Assembly: GCA_021531755.1 (NCBI GenBank)
Contig: JADYUK010000011.1
Coordinates: 30,587 to 94,586, forward strand
Reading direction: 5' to 3'
DNA length: 64,000 bases
DNA from: Hoylesella loescheii
Lineage (GTDB): Bacteria; Bacteroidota; Bacteroidia; Bacteroidales; Bacteroidaceae
Below, one piece after another: positions 45,564 through 55,343 of the stretch. Every line of letters starts with the position of its first letter. The first letter of the stretch is position 1. The translations under genes and the position numbers were made by a program. The notes beneath the pieces were generated by a model. It was given only the letters and a program-made list of their open reading frames with translations. It searched no databases and was not told the origin of the DNA.

Positions 45564-45832
45564 GATTGTCATCTTTGTGTACCTTTTTTGCTGATGTCTG
45601 AATCATTCCCCGGCATACGGGGCATATGCTTGCAAATGCAGTCGTGCTGCCATGATATTTATGAAATTGCCAACAAAATATCATGTATTCTCTTTTTTCT
45701 TGGGATATATCTATGTGTCGCCTTGCCTTTTCCATTATACAGCTCTATTATGTCGGCCATATGTAAGAGCCTGCTGTCTATCACTTCATGTTATTCACTG
45801 TGTGCTCATGTGTCACGGATAGGGTAGGGGAG

Positions 45833-45882
45833 AATACAAAAAGAAGGTGCCTGTCCGCCAATGACGCGGGCAGGCACCTTCT
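45833..45882 (-). terminator. Intrinsic terminator of the LRR gene
   Basis: AGAAGGTGCCTG (45842-45853) pairs with CAGGCACCTTCT (45871-45882), extended by CCG/CGG. The minus strand continues TTTTTGTATTC. It is 74 bp past the LRR gene stop. Confidence 0.85.
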
Positions 45883-45955
45883 GCGATATAGTCCTAAGGC
45901 TGTTTCTTGTCAGCCCGAAGGAATGTCATGTCGTGCCGTGAGGCAGACAGTATTA

Positions 45956-48900
45956 TCAGCGGACAGCTATCTTCAGCTTCTTCTCTCCGCTCTTCACGAC
46001 ATATACTCCTGCTGCCGGCACGGTGATAGTTGCTGAGCCTCCGACAGCTGCTGCCTTGCCAACCAATGTTCCGTCGGCACGGTATACGGCTGCGTTTCCA
46101 GCACCGTTGACGGTGATAGTGTGGCCGCTGACTGTCACTCCGCTGAGGATATCTGACTCTATGTTCTTGATTCCTGTCGTCACGTTGACATGGTTTGTGA
46201 GGAGTGTGAGGTTCGGGAACTGAGCGTTGAGCATAGCGCAGACAACATTGTCGATATTCGTCATGAATCTCGTCACGCCATTCTTCACCTCGTATTCATC
46301 GTCGACATAAAGCTCCTCGCCAGTCAGCTCGCCTGTCTCCTCATCATAGTAAGGGTCGTCGACAAACCAACGGTAGGTTGTCTCTGTGCCGTTGACCATG
46401 GCCTGGTCTGAGAGGTCGACACATCCGTTCTCGTCGACACTAATCTCTATAGGAGCCTGGTTGGCGTAGGTGTAGAGCTGGAAGGTGTTCCGTGGGAGGG
46501 TCTTGAACGTGAAACGGTTGTTGTCAAGGAATATCACTTTGAGGGTATACTGGCCTGAGAGGTCAATCGATGAGAGGCTGTTGCTCGAGAGTGACACCTG
46601 GTTCAGCATTGGCAGTGACTTCAGGTCGATGTTCTCAAGCTTGTTGGTTGAGAGGTCGAGCGACCACAGTCTGCTGTTGTTGAGCTTCACGTCGGTCAGC
46701 TCATTGTCACCAAGGGAAAGGAGCTGGAGGCTCTTGAATGGTGTCGCGTCGAACGATGTCAGCTTGTTGTGGTTCAGGGCGAGAGCCACAAGGTTTGGAT
46801 AGGCTGAGAGGTCAATGTCTGTGAAGTTGTTGCCGTCGAGCGAGAGCTCTTTGAGAGCGTCAGACTCAGGCAGCTTTATCTCTGAGAGACCGGCATCCCT
46901 GAGGTTCAGGGTTGTCAGCTGTGTCATGCCGCGGAGGTCAACATCGGCAAGGCTGCTGCCAAGGAGACTGAAGACAGTCAGGTTGCTGACATCCTCGTAT
47001 GAGTAGACTGTTACATCGCCGTCGGCATTCGTTGTGACATCAAACGTGTATGGCTTGTCCCCGCTTATATCATACGTCTTCATGCCGACACCATTGCCCT
47101 TCCAGTCGATACAGATGATGGTGTTAGGCACAGCGGCACGCAGGATGAGGTTTGCGGTGCCTTTCTTCAGTGTCTTGAATGTTCCAAGGACATGGGTTGG
47201 CATGCCTGCTGCCTCGATGACGGTTGTCTGGAGGGTCAGCTCTGGGAAGAGTGTTGAGGTCATGTTACACTTGACCATCTTGCCTATCGCTGGCTCGAGG
47301 AATGATGTCATGCCGTCGGTGATGCTGTAGTCAGTGCCCTCGACGAGTGGCTCTCCCTCTGTCGTTGTCCATGTGTATGTCGTCTTGCCATCCTTGTTTA
47401 TCTCCTGGAGGTCGACACCTGGAGCCTTAGCCGGGATGTTGATGTCTGCCTGGGGTGAGTAGACATAGCCCTCAACGTCGGGAAGCTGTGGCAGAGAGGC
47501 GAATGTGAGGTTGTTGTTGTTGCAGATGAAGTCGGTGAGAGAGTACTCTGTCGGCATCACGATGCTTGTCAGCTTGTTGTTAGAGAGGTCGCAGCGTGTC
47601 ATCAGAGTACAGTAGTTGAGGTTCAGCTCTGTCAGGTTGTTGTACGAGAGGTTGAGCGTCTCTATATAGTCCGCGTCCTTGAACGACAGCGAGTCGAGCT
47701 GGTTATGCGAGAGGTCGAGATGGTGTATTGTGCCCATATCGTTCAGCACAACCCTCTTCATGTTGTTGTTGCTGAGGTTTATGTCGTGCAGGAGGGTCTT
47801 CTGCATGGCGTCATTATAGCCGCGTATGTTCAGCTCTGAGAAGTTGTTGCCTGTCAGGCGGAGCTTGTTCAGGCAAAGGTTCCATCTGAGGTCAATGTCA
47901 TAGAGGCCTGCTCCATCGATGCTGAGGTCGCGGATGGATGACAGCTGGGTGAGGTCAATAGACGCCATCTTTGTGCCCTCAATGCCGAGAGCGAGTACAC
48001 GCTCCTCTTCTGGGATGTAGAGGCTGACGTATCCATGGTCACATGTGCCGGTCACATTAGGCTTGTCGGGCATCGTCTCTGATGTCGCCACACACTCTAC
48101 CTTCTCCTGGTCGAGCATGACATAGAACTTCTTTGGCGTTGCCTCAGAGGCTCCCGTTATGCCGACTCTCATGCTTACAGGCACGCCATAGCCGTCGGAG
48201 ATGCCGGTGAAGGACATGGCAAGGTCGTCCTGCCCGTACTCTATGGCACGCTTAACCTTGAACTTCGTTGTGCGCAGTGGCATATACTCGAATGTCAGGT
48301 CAGGGAACTGGTCGTTCGTGAATGCTATGTACACACTGTCTGATGGTGCCTTGTGGAATGTCACCTTGCCGTTCTCATAGGTGTAGTATTCTGGGTCGAC
48401 AGGGACCGATTTTGTCTCGCCGCGTCCGATAGAGTATACGGCACACTCTGTCACAGAGTTCTCGCGGAGCACACGGGATGAGAGGTCGATGACTTCACCT
48501 ACCTTCACTGTCCTGGCTACAGGCATACTGCGCTGGTAATACTCGTACTGGAGCCACTGGATGTTGGGCGAGGGGAGAGTGGCGAAGTCGAAGCAGTTGT
48601 TGCGCAGCATGACATTAAGCAGCTGGCTGTTGTTAGACAGGTCTATGTCTGTTATGTAGTTGTCGCTCAGAAAGAGGTCCTGAAGGTATGGACACTTGCT
48701 GACATCAAGCTTCGTCAGGTTGTTGCCTGTCGCGAAGAGTTTTGTCAGGGATGGGAGGTTTGTTATGTCAAGCTCGCTGAACTTGCAGTCGCCGTTAATG
48801 GCTGACTGGTGGTCAAGGTACAGCTCGTTGATATACGGGTTGTTGCTCAGGTCGAGTTCCCTGATGCGTGTCTCGCTTATGTTGAGGATGTTCAGCTTCG

Positions 48901-49630
48901 GGTTTTTTGACACGTCAAGGCTCTCCACCATGGAGCCGTCGATAGAGATGCGGCGCAGCTCAGGGCAGCCCGTAGGGTCCAGTTTGCGCAGGCCTTTGTT
49001 GGCGTATGCCTCGAATGCCTGCATCTTAGGATAGTCAGAGAGGTTGAATGATTGGTCGAGATTCTCCGTTTTGCCCATCTCGAGGATGGTGAGGTCTGGC
49101 TTGTTCTTGCCTACGATGAGGGGCTTCTTGTTGAAAGGGTTGTCGTCAAGGTAGGCTGCATACAGTTTCGTGTTCGGTGTGAGGTCAAGCGCCTCAAGCT
49201 GGTTGTGGCACAGATTAAGCACATTGAGCTCTGTCAGCTTCGAGATGTCTATCTGGGTGATGTAGCATCCATCGAAGTTAGCGAGGTAGAACTGCTTAGG
49301 GTCACCGTATATCTTCACCTCTCCGGCGCTCGATACGTTGAGTGTCATGACTGTGCCAGACCATACTGCAGAGCCATTTGATGTGTCAAGTCCGGCTGGA
49401 ACAAGCTCATACTCGTCCAGTCCCCAGCCAGAGTCGACATCGATATAGGTAGTGTCCTTGATGCTGCCGAATAGTAATGTGATGGAGTTGTTGGCACCTG
49501 CTGTCTCGTAGATGCTTGTCTTGAACGTGATAATTGGCTCCTCTTCCTGCGCCAATGCCGACAGGGGGACTGACAGCATGGCGCATACTATGAGTAGCGG
49601 GCGGATAATGTTCAGGATGATTCTTTTCAT
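45956..49630 (-). CDS. Large secreted leucine-rich-repeat protein, likely type IX cargo
   Basis: 1224 aa with signal peptide (ends SALAQE). Three LRR blocks of the short bacterial type (pattern L-x-L-x-x-N-x-L-x-x-L-D-L) lie at about 130-340, 545-720 and 885-1060, for example LDLSHNQLDSLSF and LNLSYNNLTELNL. They are separated by beta-rich Ig-like segments, each followed by a similar YTWTTTEGEPL/YRWFVDD-type stretch, so the protein looks like a three-fold duplication. The tail (GIKNIESD ... AAVYRADGTLVGK ... AAGVYVVKSGEKKLKI) is a sorting-type domain. Probably surface-exposed and involved in binding; ligand unknown. Own terminator downstream; the subtilisin gene lies downstream in the opposite map direction, 131 bp away on the same strand and transcribed first. 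Confidence 0.85.
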   Translation of the reverse strand: MKRIILNIIRPLLIVCAMLSVPLSALAQEEEPIITFKTSIYETAGANNSITLLFGSIKDTTYIDVDSGWGLDEYELVPAGLDTSNGSAVWSGTVMTLNVSSAGEVKIYGDPKQFYLANFDGCYITQIDISKLTELNVLNLCHNQLEALDLTPNTKLYAAYLDDNPFNKKPLIVGKNKPDLTILEMGKTENLDQSFNLSDYPKMQAFEAYANKGLRKLDPTGCPELRRISIDGSMVESLDVSKNPKLNILNISETRIRELDLSNNPYINELYLDHQSAINGDCKFSELDITNLPSLTKLFATGNNLTKLDVSKCPYLQDLFLSDNYITDIDLSNNSQLLNVMLRNNCFDFATLPSPNIQWLQYEYYQRSMPVARTVKVGEVIDLSSRVLRENSVTECAVYSIGRGETKSVPVDPEYYTYENGKVTFHKAPSDSVYIAFTNDQFPDLTFEYMPLRTTKFKVKRAIEYGQDDLAMSFTGISDGYGVPVSMRVGITGASEATPKKFYVMLDQEKVECVATSETMPDKPNVTGTCDHGYVSLYIPEEERVLALGIEGTKMASIDLTQLSSIRDLSIDGAGLYDIDLRWNLCLNKLRLTGNNFSELNIRGYNDAMQKTLLHDINLSNNNMKRVVLNDMGTIHHLDLSHNQLDSLSFKDADYIETLNLSYNNLTELNLNYCTLMTRCDLSNNKLTSIVMPTEYSLTDFICNNNNLTFASLPQLPDVEGYVYSPQADINIPAKAPGVDLQEINKDGKTTYTWTTTEGEPLVEGTDYSITDGMTSFLEPAIGKMVKCNMTSTLFPELTLQTTVIEAAGMPTHVLGTFKTLKKGTANLILRAAVPNTIICIDWKGNGVGMKTYDISGDKPYTFDVTTNADGDVTVYSYEDVSNLTVFSLLGSSLADVDLRGMTQLTTLNLRDAGLSEIKLPESDALKELSLDGNNFTDIDLSAYPNLVALALNHNKLTSFDATPFKSLQLLSLGDNELTDVKLNNSRLWSLDLSTNKLENIDLKSLPMLNQVSLSSNSLSSIDLSGQYTLKVIFLDNNRFTFKTLPRNTFQLYTYANQAPIEISVDENGCVDLSDQAMVNGTETTYRWFVDDPYYDEETGELTGEELYVDDEYEVKNGVTRFMTNIDNVVCAMLNAQFPNLTLLTNHVNVTTGIKNIESDILSGVTVSGHTITVNGAGNAAVYRADGTLVGKAAAVGGSATITVPAAGVYVVKSGEKKLKIAVR

Positions 49631-49761
49631 GTGCTATAGTCTTTTTTTTTGAGTTATGTCAGGTGTTTTATGGACGTCTAGTGGGGATGTTGCCGTTCCC
49701 CAGCCCGATGAAGAGTGCCGTATCAGCGGCTGTCTGTATGCCGGGCGCTGTCGACGACGTG

Positions 49762-52110
49762 TTATTTGACGATGATACACTTGGAGTGCTTGCCGTTGAC
49801 TCTCACTGCGTATGCACCGCGTGGGGCGTTGTTGAGCGAGATGCTCGTCTCGTCTCCATTGGCTGTCTTCTTTGCCACAGGGACTCCGGAGAGGGTGAAC
49901 ACCTCTACGTCCATCCTCTCTGCTCCTGCAAGGAAGACATTCAGCTCGCGCTCACCACGCTGTGAGACAACAAGACGGCTTGCGGCATCCTGTGCCGTCT
50001 CCCTTATGCCGCTCGACTGTCCCTTGCGGCGCAGCACCTCTTTCAGGCCCGCATAGGCGTCAATCTTGCCATAGCCCACCTGTACAGGGTCGGCAGCGGC
50101 GGTGTGTTCGTCTTGACGTGATGTGGTCTTCAGTATATCCAGGACATCGTCAACAGTGAGGGTAGGGTCGGCCTCAAGCCATAATGCTATGGTGCCTGAG
50201 ACAAAAGGTGTGGCCATCGATGTGCCTGACTGCCATGAGAATGGATATGTCGAGCCGTCCTTGGTGGCAGCGCCTGTCAGGGCTGTTGTAGGCATGTTCA
50301 TGTCCTGCACATAGTAGCGGTTGTATGATGATATGATGACAGCGCCAGGGGCGAGGACGTGTGGAAGGTTACGGCCGTCACACAGTGTGCCGTAGGATGA
50401 GAATGGGGAGACACCGCCCTTAACAAGGTCCATGCCGTAGTCGGGCTTGTAGAGATATCCGTCGATGGCTCCATAGTTGCTGCTCGTGTTGTATGAGCCT
50501 ACGACAATTCCCTTCTTGCCCGTGGCGAAGTCGCTGATAGAGCCGTTTGTGCTGCCGTCATCCCAGCCCTCAACGCCGAAGTTGTCCATGTATGAGTATG
50601 AACCGTCACAGTAGACATGGAAGGTCTGGCCTGGATCGCCTTCAATCTTGAAGCCTAACAGATAAGCGTTATTCGCGTTCGTAGAGTTGAGGTCATAGAC
50701 ATAATAGTCAAGGATGGCGTATCTGCGCATGTTTACGCTGTCCACTTCCCAGCCGATACCGATGTAGCCATTGAAGTATCTTGAAAGTGTGTTGTTAGTG
50801 ACGTCGCTTTCTTCCTGCTTGGCGTCAGGTGTAACAAAGTATTTGAACTTGCCCATCGTCTCCTCGCTCATCTCGATACTCAAATTCGCTGCTATTTTAT
50901 TGCGACTTCTGTTGCATATCACGGCAGTGATATTGAACGGCTTGTCGTCGTTGGCATAGATGTTTATGCCGCCATAGCGGGCGTAGACTATCTCGCCGTC
51001 TTTCTTCTCTGTGTCGTATCCTGCGATGAATGTCTTGAGCTGCTTGTCAGCCTCGGTGAATGTCTTTGTCGCTGCTATCTTGAGGCTTCCCTCGTTGCCG
51101 GCGGCAAGACAGATGATGGCATTGGCCTCCTCAGCGACAGCGTCAAAATACTGGCAGATGGTATTCGTGCCGTCGTGCGGACCGTAGTTTGAGCCTATCG
51201 AGAGGTTTATGATGTATGGCTGCTTGGTGTATTCCCTGGCGTAGTATGCGAGGTCGTCTACGGCTATAGCCATGAGGATGTCTGTGAACTGGCTGCATGC
51301 TGCGGCGACGATGTCGGCCTCAGGTGCAACACCGTAGTAAGGATTGGGCATATCGCTGACGTCAGCCTTCTTGCCGTCCTCGCTCACAATGGCTGTCTTT
51401 GTCGTCCCCTTGTAGCCACCGGCCATGATGCCCATGGTGTGTGTGCCGTGGAAATAGTCCTTGTTGTCGGTCGTGGCAACCTTTATGAGCTCAGGAGTGT
51501 TGTAGAGCTTGCGCGTCGCATAGTCGTCGATGGATGTTGAGTTCTGGTTGACATCGACATACTCATAGAACTTCACACGTGGTGAGCCATCCTCATTCTG
51601 GAAGTTGATGTGGTTGATGTCGAATCCCATATCGACAATGCCACATACCACACCCTTGCCTGTATATGCCTGTGACAGGCCTATACCCTTGTGTATCTCA
51701 TCAACATGGGCATCGCGGCGGGCATCCATCATCTTCGGCTCGACAGGGTTGGCGAGCTGCATACGCCTTACGCTCTTCAGCGAGGAGATGCGCTCAACCT
51801 TGTCAAGCGGCATGTTGATGAATGCGAACCCATAGCGGCTGCGTATCACATGAGCACCTGCGGCCTCCAGCTCTTCTGTGCCTGCACCGTCGCTGAGACG
51901 TACAATGGCCATGGCATGGTTGGCGGGGACGCCAAGCTTCTGCTTCATGACCTCAAGGCTTTTTAGCTTAACAGAGTTGGGGGTTTCTGCCTCACGCTGC
52001 ATCATACGCATCTGGCGGAGACGCGCCTGGCTCATGAGGTCAAGGCTGCTCTGTGCTGACACTGTTAGCGAGAATGCCAGCAGGAGAGCTGATAGGATAG
52101 GATGTCTCAT
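49762..52110 (-). CDS. Secreted subtilisin-family (S8) serine protease with sorting tail
   Basis: 782 aa: signal peptide (ends TVSAQ), inhibitor-I9-like propeptide (about 45-125), catalytic domain (145-670) with Asp160 in CGIVDMGFDINH, His221 in YFHGTHTMGIMAGG, oxyanion/Asn region CLAAGNEGS and Ser631 in WQSGTSMATPFVSGTIALWL. A large beta insert (about 340-490) interrupts the catalytic domain. The tail (LNVFLAGAERMDVEVFTLSG ... ISLNNAPRGAYAVRVNGK) is a type IX sorting-like domain. The whole triad is intact, so it should be active outside the cell. It lies between the LRR and six-repeat protein genes, all on the minus strand. Confidence 0.92.
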   Translation of the reverse strand: MRHPILSALLLAFSLTVSAQSSLDLMSQARLRQMRMMQREAETPNSVKLKSLEVMKQKLGVPANHAMAIVRLSDGAGTEELEAAGAHVIRSRYGFAFINMPLDKVERISSLKSVRRMQLANPVEPKMMDARRDAHVDEIHKGIGLSQAYTGKGVVCGIVDMGFDINHINFQNEDGSPRVKFYEYVDVNQNSTSIDDYATRKLYNTPELIKVATTDNKDYFHGTHTMGIMAGGYKGTTKTAIVSEDGKKADVSDMPNPYYGVAPEADIVAAACSQFTDILMAIAVDDLAYYAREYTKQPYIINLSIGSNYGPHDGTNTICQYFDAVAEEANAIICLAAGNEGSLKIAATKTFTEADKQLKTFIAGYDTEKKDGEIVYARYGGINIYANDDKPFNITAVICNRSRNKIAANLSIEMSEETMGKFKYFVTPDAKQEESDVTNNTLSRYFNGYIGIGWEVDSVNMRRYAILDYYVYDLNSTNANNAYLLGFKIEGDPGQTFHVYCDGSYSYMDNFGVEGWDDGSTNGSISDFATGKKGIVVGSYNTSSNYGAIDGYLYKPDYGMDLVKGGVSPFSSYGTLCDGRNLPHVLAPGAVIISSYNRYYVQDMNMPTTALTGAATKDGSTYPFSWQSGTSMATPFVSGTIALWLEADPTLTVDDVLDILKTTSRQDEHTAAADPVQVGYGKIDAYAGLKEVLRRKGQSSGIRETAQDAASRLVVSQRGERELNVFLAGAERMDVEVFTLSGVPVAKKTANGDETSISLNNAPRGAYAVRVNGKHSKCIIVK

Positions 52111-52143
52111 CGTTCTATAAGTTGTTTTTGATTTTTATTATAC

Positions 52144-52277
52144 AGCGAAGCAGGGAAAAGGACAGCGAAAGCTTTTGTCTGAAAGCATATACCATCCAGC
52201 AGACATACCATAAAGGTAGACTGCCAAGGTGGATACATGGTTCCATATAGCTTTTCCCATCTCTTCCCTGCTTCGCT
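52144..52277 (-). other. Inverted repeat in the leader of the S8 protease gene
   Basis: AGCGAAGCAGGGA (52144-52156) is exactly complementary to TCCCTGCTTCGCT (52265-52277), with 108 bp between. A near-consensus -7 element TACCTTTA (minus strand, 52218-52211) lies between the arms. Confidence 0.45.
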
Positions 52278-52359
52278 TACGTTATTATGCATGGGCTGGC
52301 ATGAAGGCTGGTATCATCCGCCTTGTGCCATAACCCACTGTCTTATGTTTGTCCACCGC

Positions 52360-54198
52360 TTATCGTGCGATGTGCTTCTTGCCGTTTATTATGACAATGC
52401 CCTTGGCTGTCTTGGCGTCGACTTCAATGCCCTGTGGGTTGAAGGCGCGTGTCCCTGTGGTCTCGGCGTTGATGTCATGGATGCCTGTCGACGAGCCTTT
52501 GAGCGTGATGGCTGTGTCTGAGTTGATTGTTATGACGGCCTTGCCCTCTGAGTTGGCTGCTACAGTCTTGCCGTTGGCTGTCACCGAGACATTAGCTGTA
52601 GAGACGCTTATCTCTGTCCCCTCGAAGCATGTCAGCCCTGCTGATGGGGATGTCACCTTAGCCACGCGGTCGCGGATGATTGTCACATCTTCTGCTTTCA
52701 CACCGTCAAGCGTGAATTTTACGTTGTATGACTTAGGGTCTTTTGCGATGAAAGCCTTCAGGACATCACCGTCAGAGATCTCGTAGAACTCGTATGATGT
52801 TCCGTTGGCGTATGTTGGATTTGCCTTCGTGTTGTTGAGATATACATTGTTGTATGGCGCGCCATAGAATCCGAGCAGGAATGGTACGTCTCCGTCATAG
52901 AATTTTATCTCGTTATATCCGCTGACGATATTCACCGGTGAGCGGTCGCCACGGTTGAGGTTGAACTGGTATGCGGCGGCTGTGATATCATCAACGTAGA
53001 ATGCTATTTTCTTGTTGCGCGCTATTGCGCTGGTCTCTATGGTCAGCTCAAGGCCTTCGGTGACATCGACATTATACTCATTGTTGAAGTCGGCATTGAG
53101 CTTCTCCTTGCCGTTGTCGGCGTATGTGACGTTGCAGCCTGAGTTGGCCTTGAATACAAGATGGTTGTCCTGCTCAGGTATCTGAAGCGTGTTGCGGCCT
53201 TTCTTCAGCTCGACTATCCTGTTCTGGTAGGTATAGCCATGGTACATGGTGATATTCTCAGGATTGTCTATGTTCACGACATAGTTGAGCTTGCCGTATT
53301 TGTGGGCGTGGATAGCAAAGTCAGTAGGACCTGTAATCTCGCATGTGTATGTCCCGTAGAACGACTGCTCGATATTGTTCACACGGAAAGAATAGACTTT
53401 AAAGTCACTTATGTTGCCTGTCACGACGAGTGTCGAGCCTGCTGGGACATCAATCGTCGAGTTGGCGAATCCTGTCTGCTCCTTACCGTCGACGGTGACG
53501 CTTGTGATACACGCTTCAGCGTTGTCTTTCAGCGTGAAACTCACGGGGTAAGTCACTCCGGCAGGGTAGTTTGCGGTGATGTCGATGGTGTTCTCTGCGT
53601 TGTCAAGCAGTGTCACATAATATGTGCCGCCAGATTGCTCCACATCCTTGCCATTATGCTTGACGTCGTAGAGTGTCTTGCCGTATGTGGTGTGCTGTAT
53701 CTGTATGACGCTCTCAGTGCCCGGGACATATTTCACGGTCTGCGTGCCGTCTTTGAGTGATACGGTGGAGTATGTCCCCTGGCGCACCATTGATACTATC
53801 GATGCGTCGTCTACGTTCACGGTAAAGCTGCCCGTGCGCATCTCGTCTTCTGTGGCAGTCTTTATTGTGTATTTACCGTTATCGTCAGCTTTTGTCACGT
53901 AGACGTATGATGTCGTGAGGCCTGATATTGACTGTGCCACACCTGACGGGCTTGTCACTGACTTCAGGAAGTAGCCGTTGGTGGCTTTAATCTGTATGCC
54001 CTGCGACTCCTGTTTCTCGGCTAATGTTATATCCAGAACGTTGTCACCGTCTTTTATTGTGTACGGTGTGCCGTAACAGCTTATCTGGACATGCGACGCG
54101 TTGTCAACATGGAAGTTGACCTTGATACCGGCTGACGACTCCGTCGTGCCAGCCAGTCCACAGAGAAGGGTAAATAGTAGGTAGTAGAACTTTCTCAT
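52360..54198 (-). CDS. Secreted repetitive beta-rich protein with C-terminal sorting motif, function unknown
   Basis: Not recognised. 612 aa with signal peptide (ends ESSAG). It appears to consist of about six units of 85-100 residues, each opening with a strand such as VNFHVDNASHV, FTVNVDDASIV, VSFTLKDNAEA, YVVNIDNPENI, IAFYVDDITAA or VKFTLDGVKAE, and each followed by a stretch like GTYSTVSLKDGTQTVKY or GYTYQNRIVELKKGRNTLQI. The C terminus (RAFNPQGIEVD ... KGIVIINGKKHIAR) is the short Prevotella sorting motif, so surface or extracellular location is likely. No catalytic motif is evident; adhesive or structural role is a guess. Confidence 0.8.
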   Translation of the reverse strand: MRKFYYLLFTLLCGLAGTTESSAGIKVNFHVDNASHVQISCYGTPYTIKDGDNVLDITLAEKQESQGIQIKATNGYFLKSVTSPSGVAQSISGLTTSYVYVTKADDNGKYTIKTATEDEMRTGSFTVNVDDASIVSMVRQGTYSTVSLKDGTQTVKYVPGTESVIQIQHTTYGKTLYDVKHNGKDVEQSGGTYYVTLLDNAENTIDITANYPAGVTYPVSFTLKDNAEACITSVTVDGKEQTGFANSTIDVPAGSTLVVTGNISDFKVYSFRVNNIEQSFYGTYTCEITGPTDFAIHAHKYGKLNYVVNIDNPENITMYHGYTYQNRIVELKKGRNTLQIPEQDNHLVFKANSGCNVTYADNGKEKLNADFNNEYNVDVTEGLELTIETSAIARNKKIAFYVDDITAAAYQFNLNRGDRSPVNIVSGYNEIKFYDGDVPFLLGFYGAPYNNVYLNNTKANPTYANGTSYEFYEISDGDVLKAFIAKDPKSYNVKFTLDGVKAEDVTIIRDRVAKVTSPSAGLTCFEGTEISVSTANVSVTANGKTVAANSEGKAVITINSDTAITLKGSSTGIHDINAETTGTRAFNPQGIEVDAKTAKGIVIINGKKHIAR

Positions 54199-55177
54199 GA
54201 TTATTCAGTTTAATGATTTAAAAGAAGTCAGTTGATTCGTATCTGCGTGTGCTCAGCTACTGTTGGGCGGCAGGTGGGGGTACCGGCTGTCTGTGCCACG
54301 TAGTGCTTCGCGCACCTTGTCCTATAGATATCAGGAGGGATTCAGGCTATGGGTAGCTTGTTCCAAAGAATAATTGCATTCTTCATAGCACACACATAAA
54401 GGCCATTGACATGATACCACAACATCAGCCCAAGACAGTGGAAAGGTGTCTCTCTGCTAATGTCGTGACCATGGAAATGTGGTTTATGCCATGGGAAAAG
54501 TGTGAGTGGAGGGTGTGTGAAAAAGACGCAGTCTGTTGTCTTTGACTGTGTGTTGGAGCCGTAGGCCCGTTTTCCCAACAGGTTGCGGCATGTGCTCTAT
54601 GCATTATGACATAGGGCGTATGATAAGTAGGAATATATACGCGCGTGATGGCGTCGCAATCTTATACTCGCTATTCATTCTCGTATTATGAAACAATGCT
54701 TTGTGTCTGGCATGAAACAATCTCCTGGCTCTATGGCCGTAAAATGCAAGACGGGTTAATATTTTGTGCAAATTTATCTAATTTTATTTATATACCCAAA
54801 TATTCATCCAAGTTTTTTCTCGTGCGACACGATATTTTAATGAATGCTTACAGTCGGGGTGTAATTAACTGTGTGAAATTATAATTTGTAAGTGATTGTG
54901 CTGTTTGTGCTTTTCTTTGGAATGTCCTCGTGTTTGCGAAACATGTATGTGTGACACTCTTCTCGGCTCTTTGCCTTCTTCTATGTATGTCGTCGCATTG
55001 TGTCTCCCGACGCTTCGCCTGTTGTCAGCCTTGTATTTTGTTGTCCCTGTCTGATGCCTTTAAGCTCTCACGGCTGTATGGATGGGGGCTTGTCTATGTC
55101 TCTTCCGATGCTCTCCGTGTCTCTTCTGATGCTCTCCTGTGTCTGGTCTTGATGCCTGTTGTGCTGTCGTCTGCTGT
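54199..55177. other. Gene-free stretch
   Basis: About 980 bp between the six-repeat protein gene and a 22-bp tandem array. I see no consensus promoter, terminator or convincing ORF; the longest frames (79 and 78 codons) lack a plausible start context and recognisable protein features. Confidence 0.5.
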
Positions 55178-55288
55178 GTCTGCAAATAGAAAATCATGCG
55201 CCTACATACAAATAATGAGACACCTGTATATAAATAATCATGCACTTGCATATAAATTAATGTGGCGCCTGCATATAAATAATGAGAC
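55178..55288. repeat. 22-bp tandem repeat, five copies
   Basis: Units start at 55178, 55200, 55222, 55244 (23 bp) and 55267. The core is CATATAAATAAT; for example GCCTGCATATAAATAATGAG at 55267. Direct, contiguous copies without spacers. It lies 56 bp before the stop of the minus-strand nicotinamidase-type gene. Confidence 0.85.
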
Positions 55289-55343
55289 ACCTGCCTATGC
55301 TGTCTGCTTGGCTGGTGCCTCATGCTCCTGTGGATTGTTATTA

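Noticed and set aside
45457..45735. 92-codon minus-strand ORF
   Set aside because: It runs through the terminator hairpin and has no family features; the structure is better explained as RNA.
54645..54884. 79-codon plus-strand ORF in the 54.2-55.2 kb gap
   Set aside because: No promoter, unusual Tyr/Cys-rich composition, and no detectable domain.
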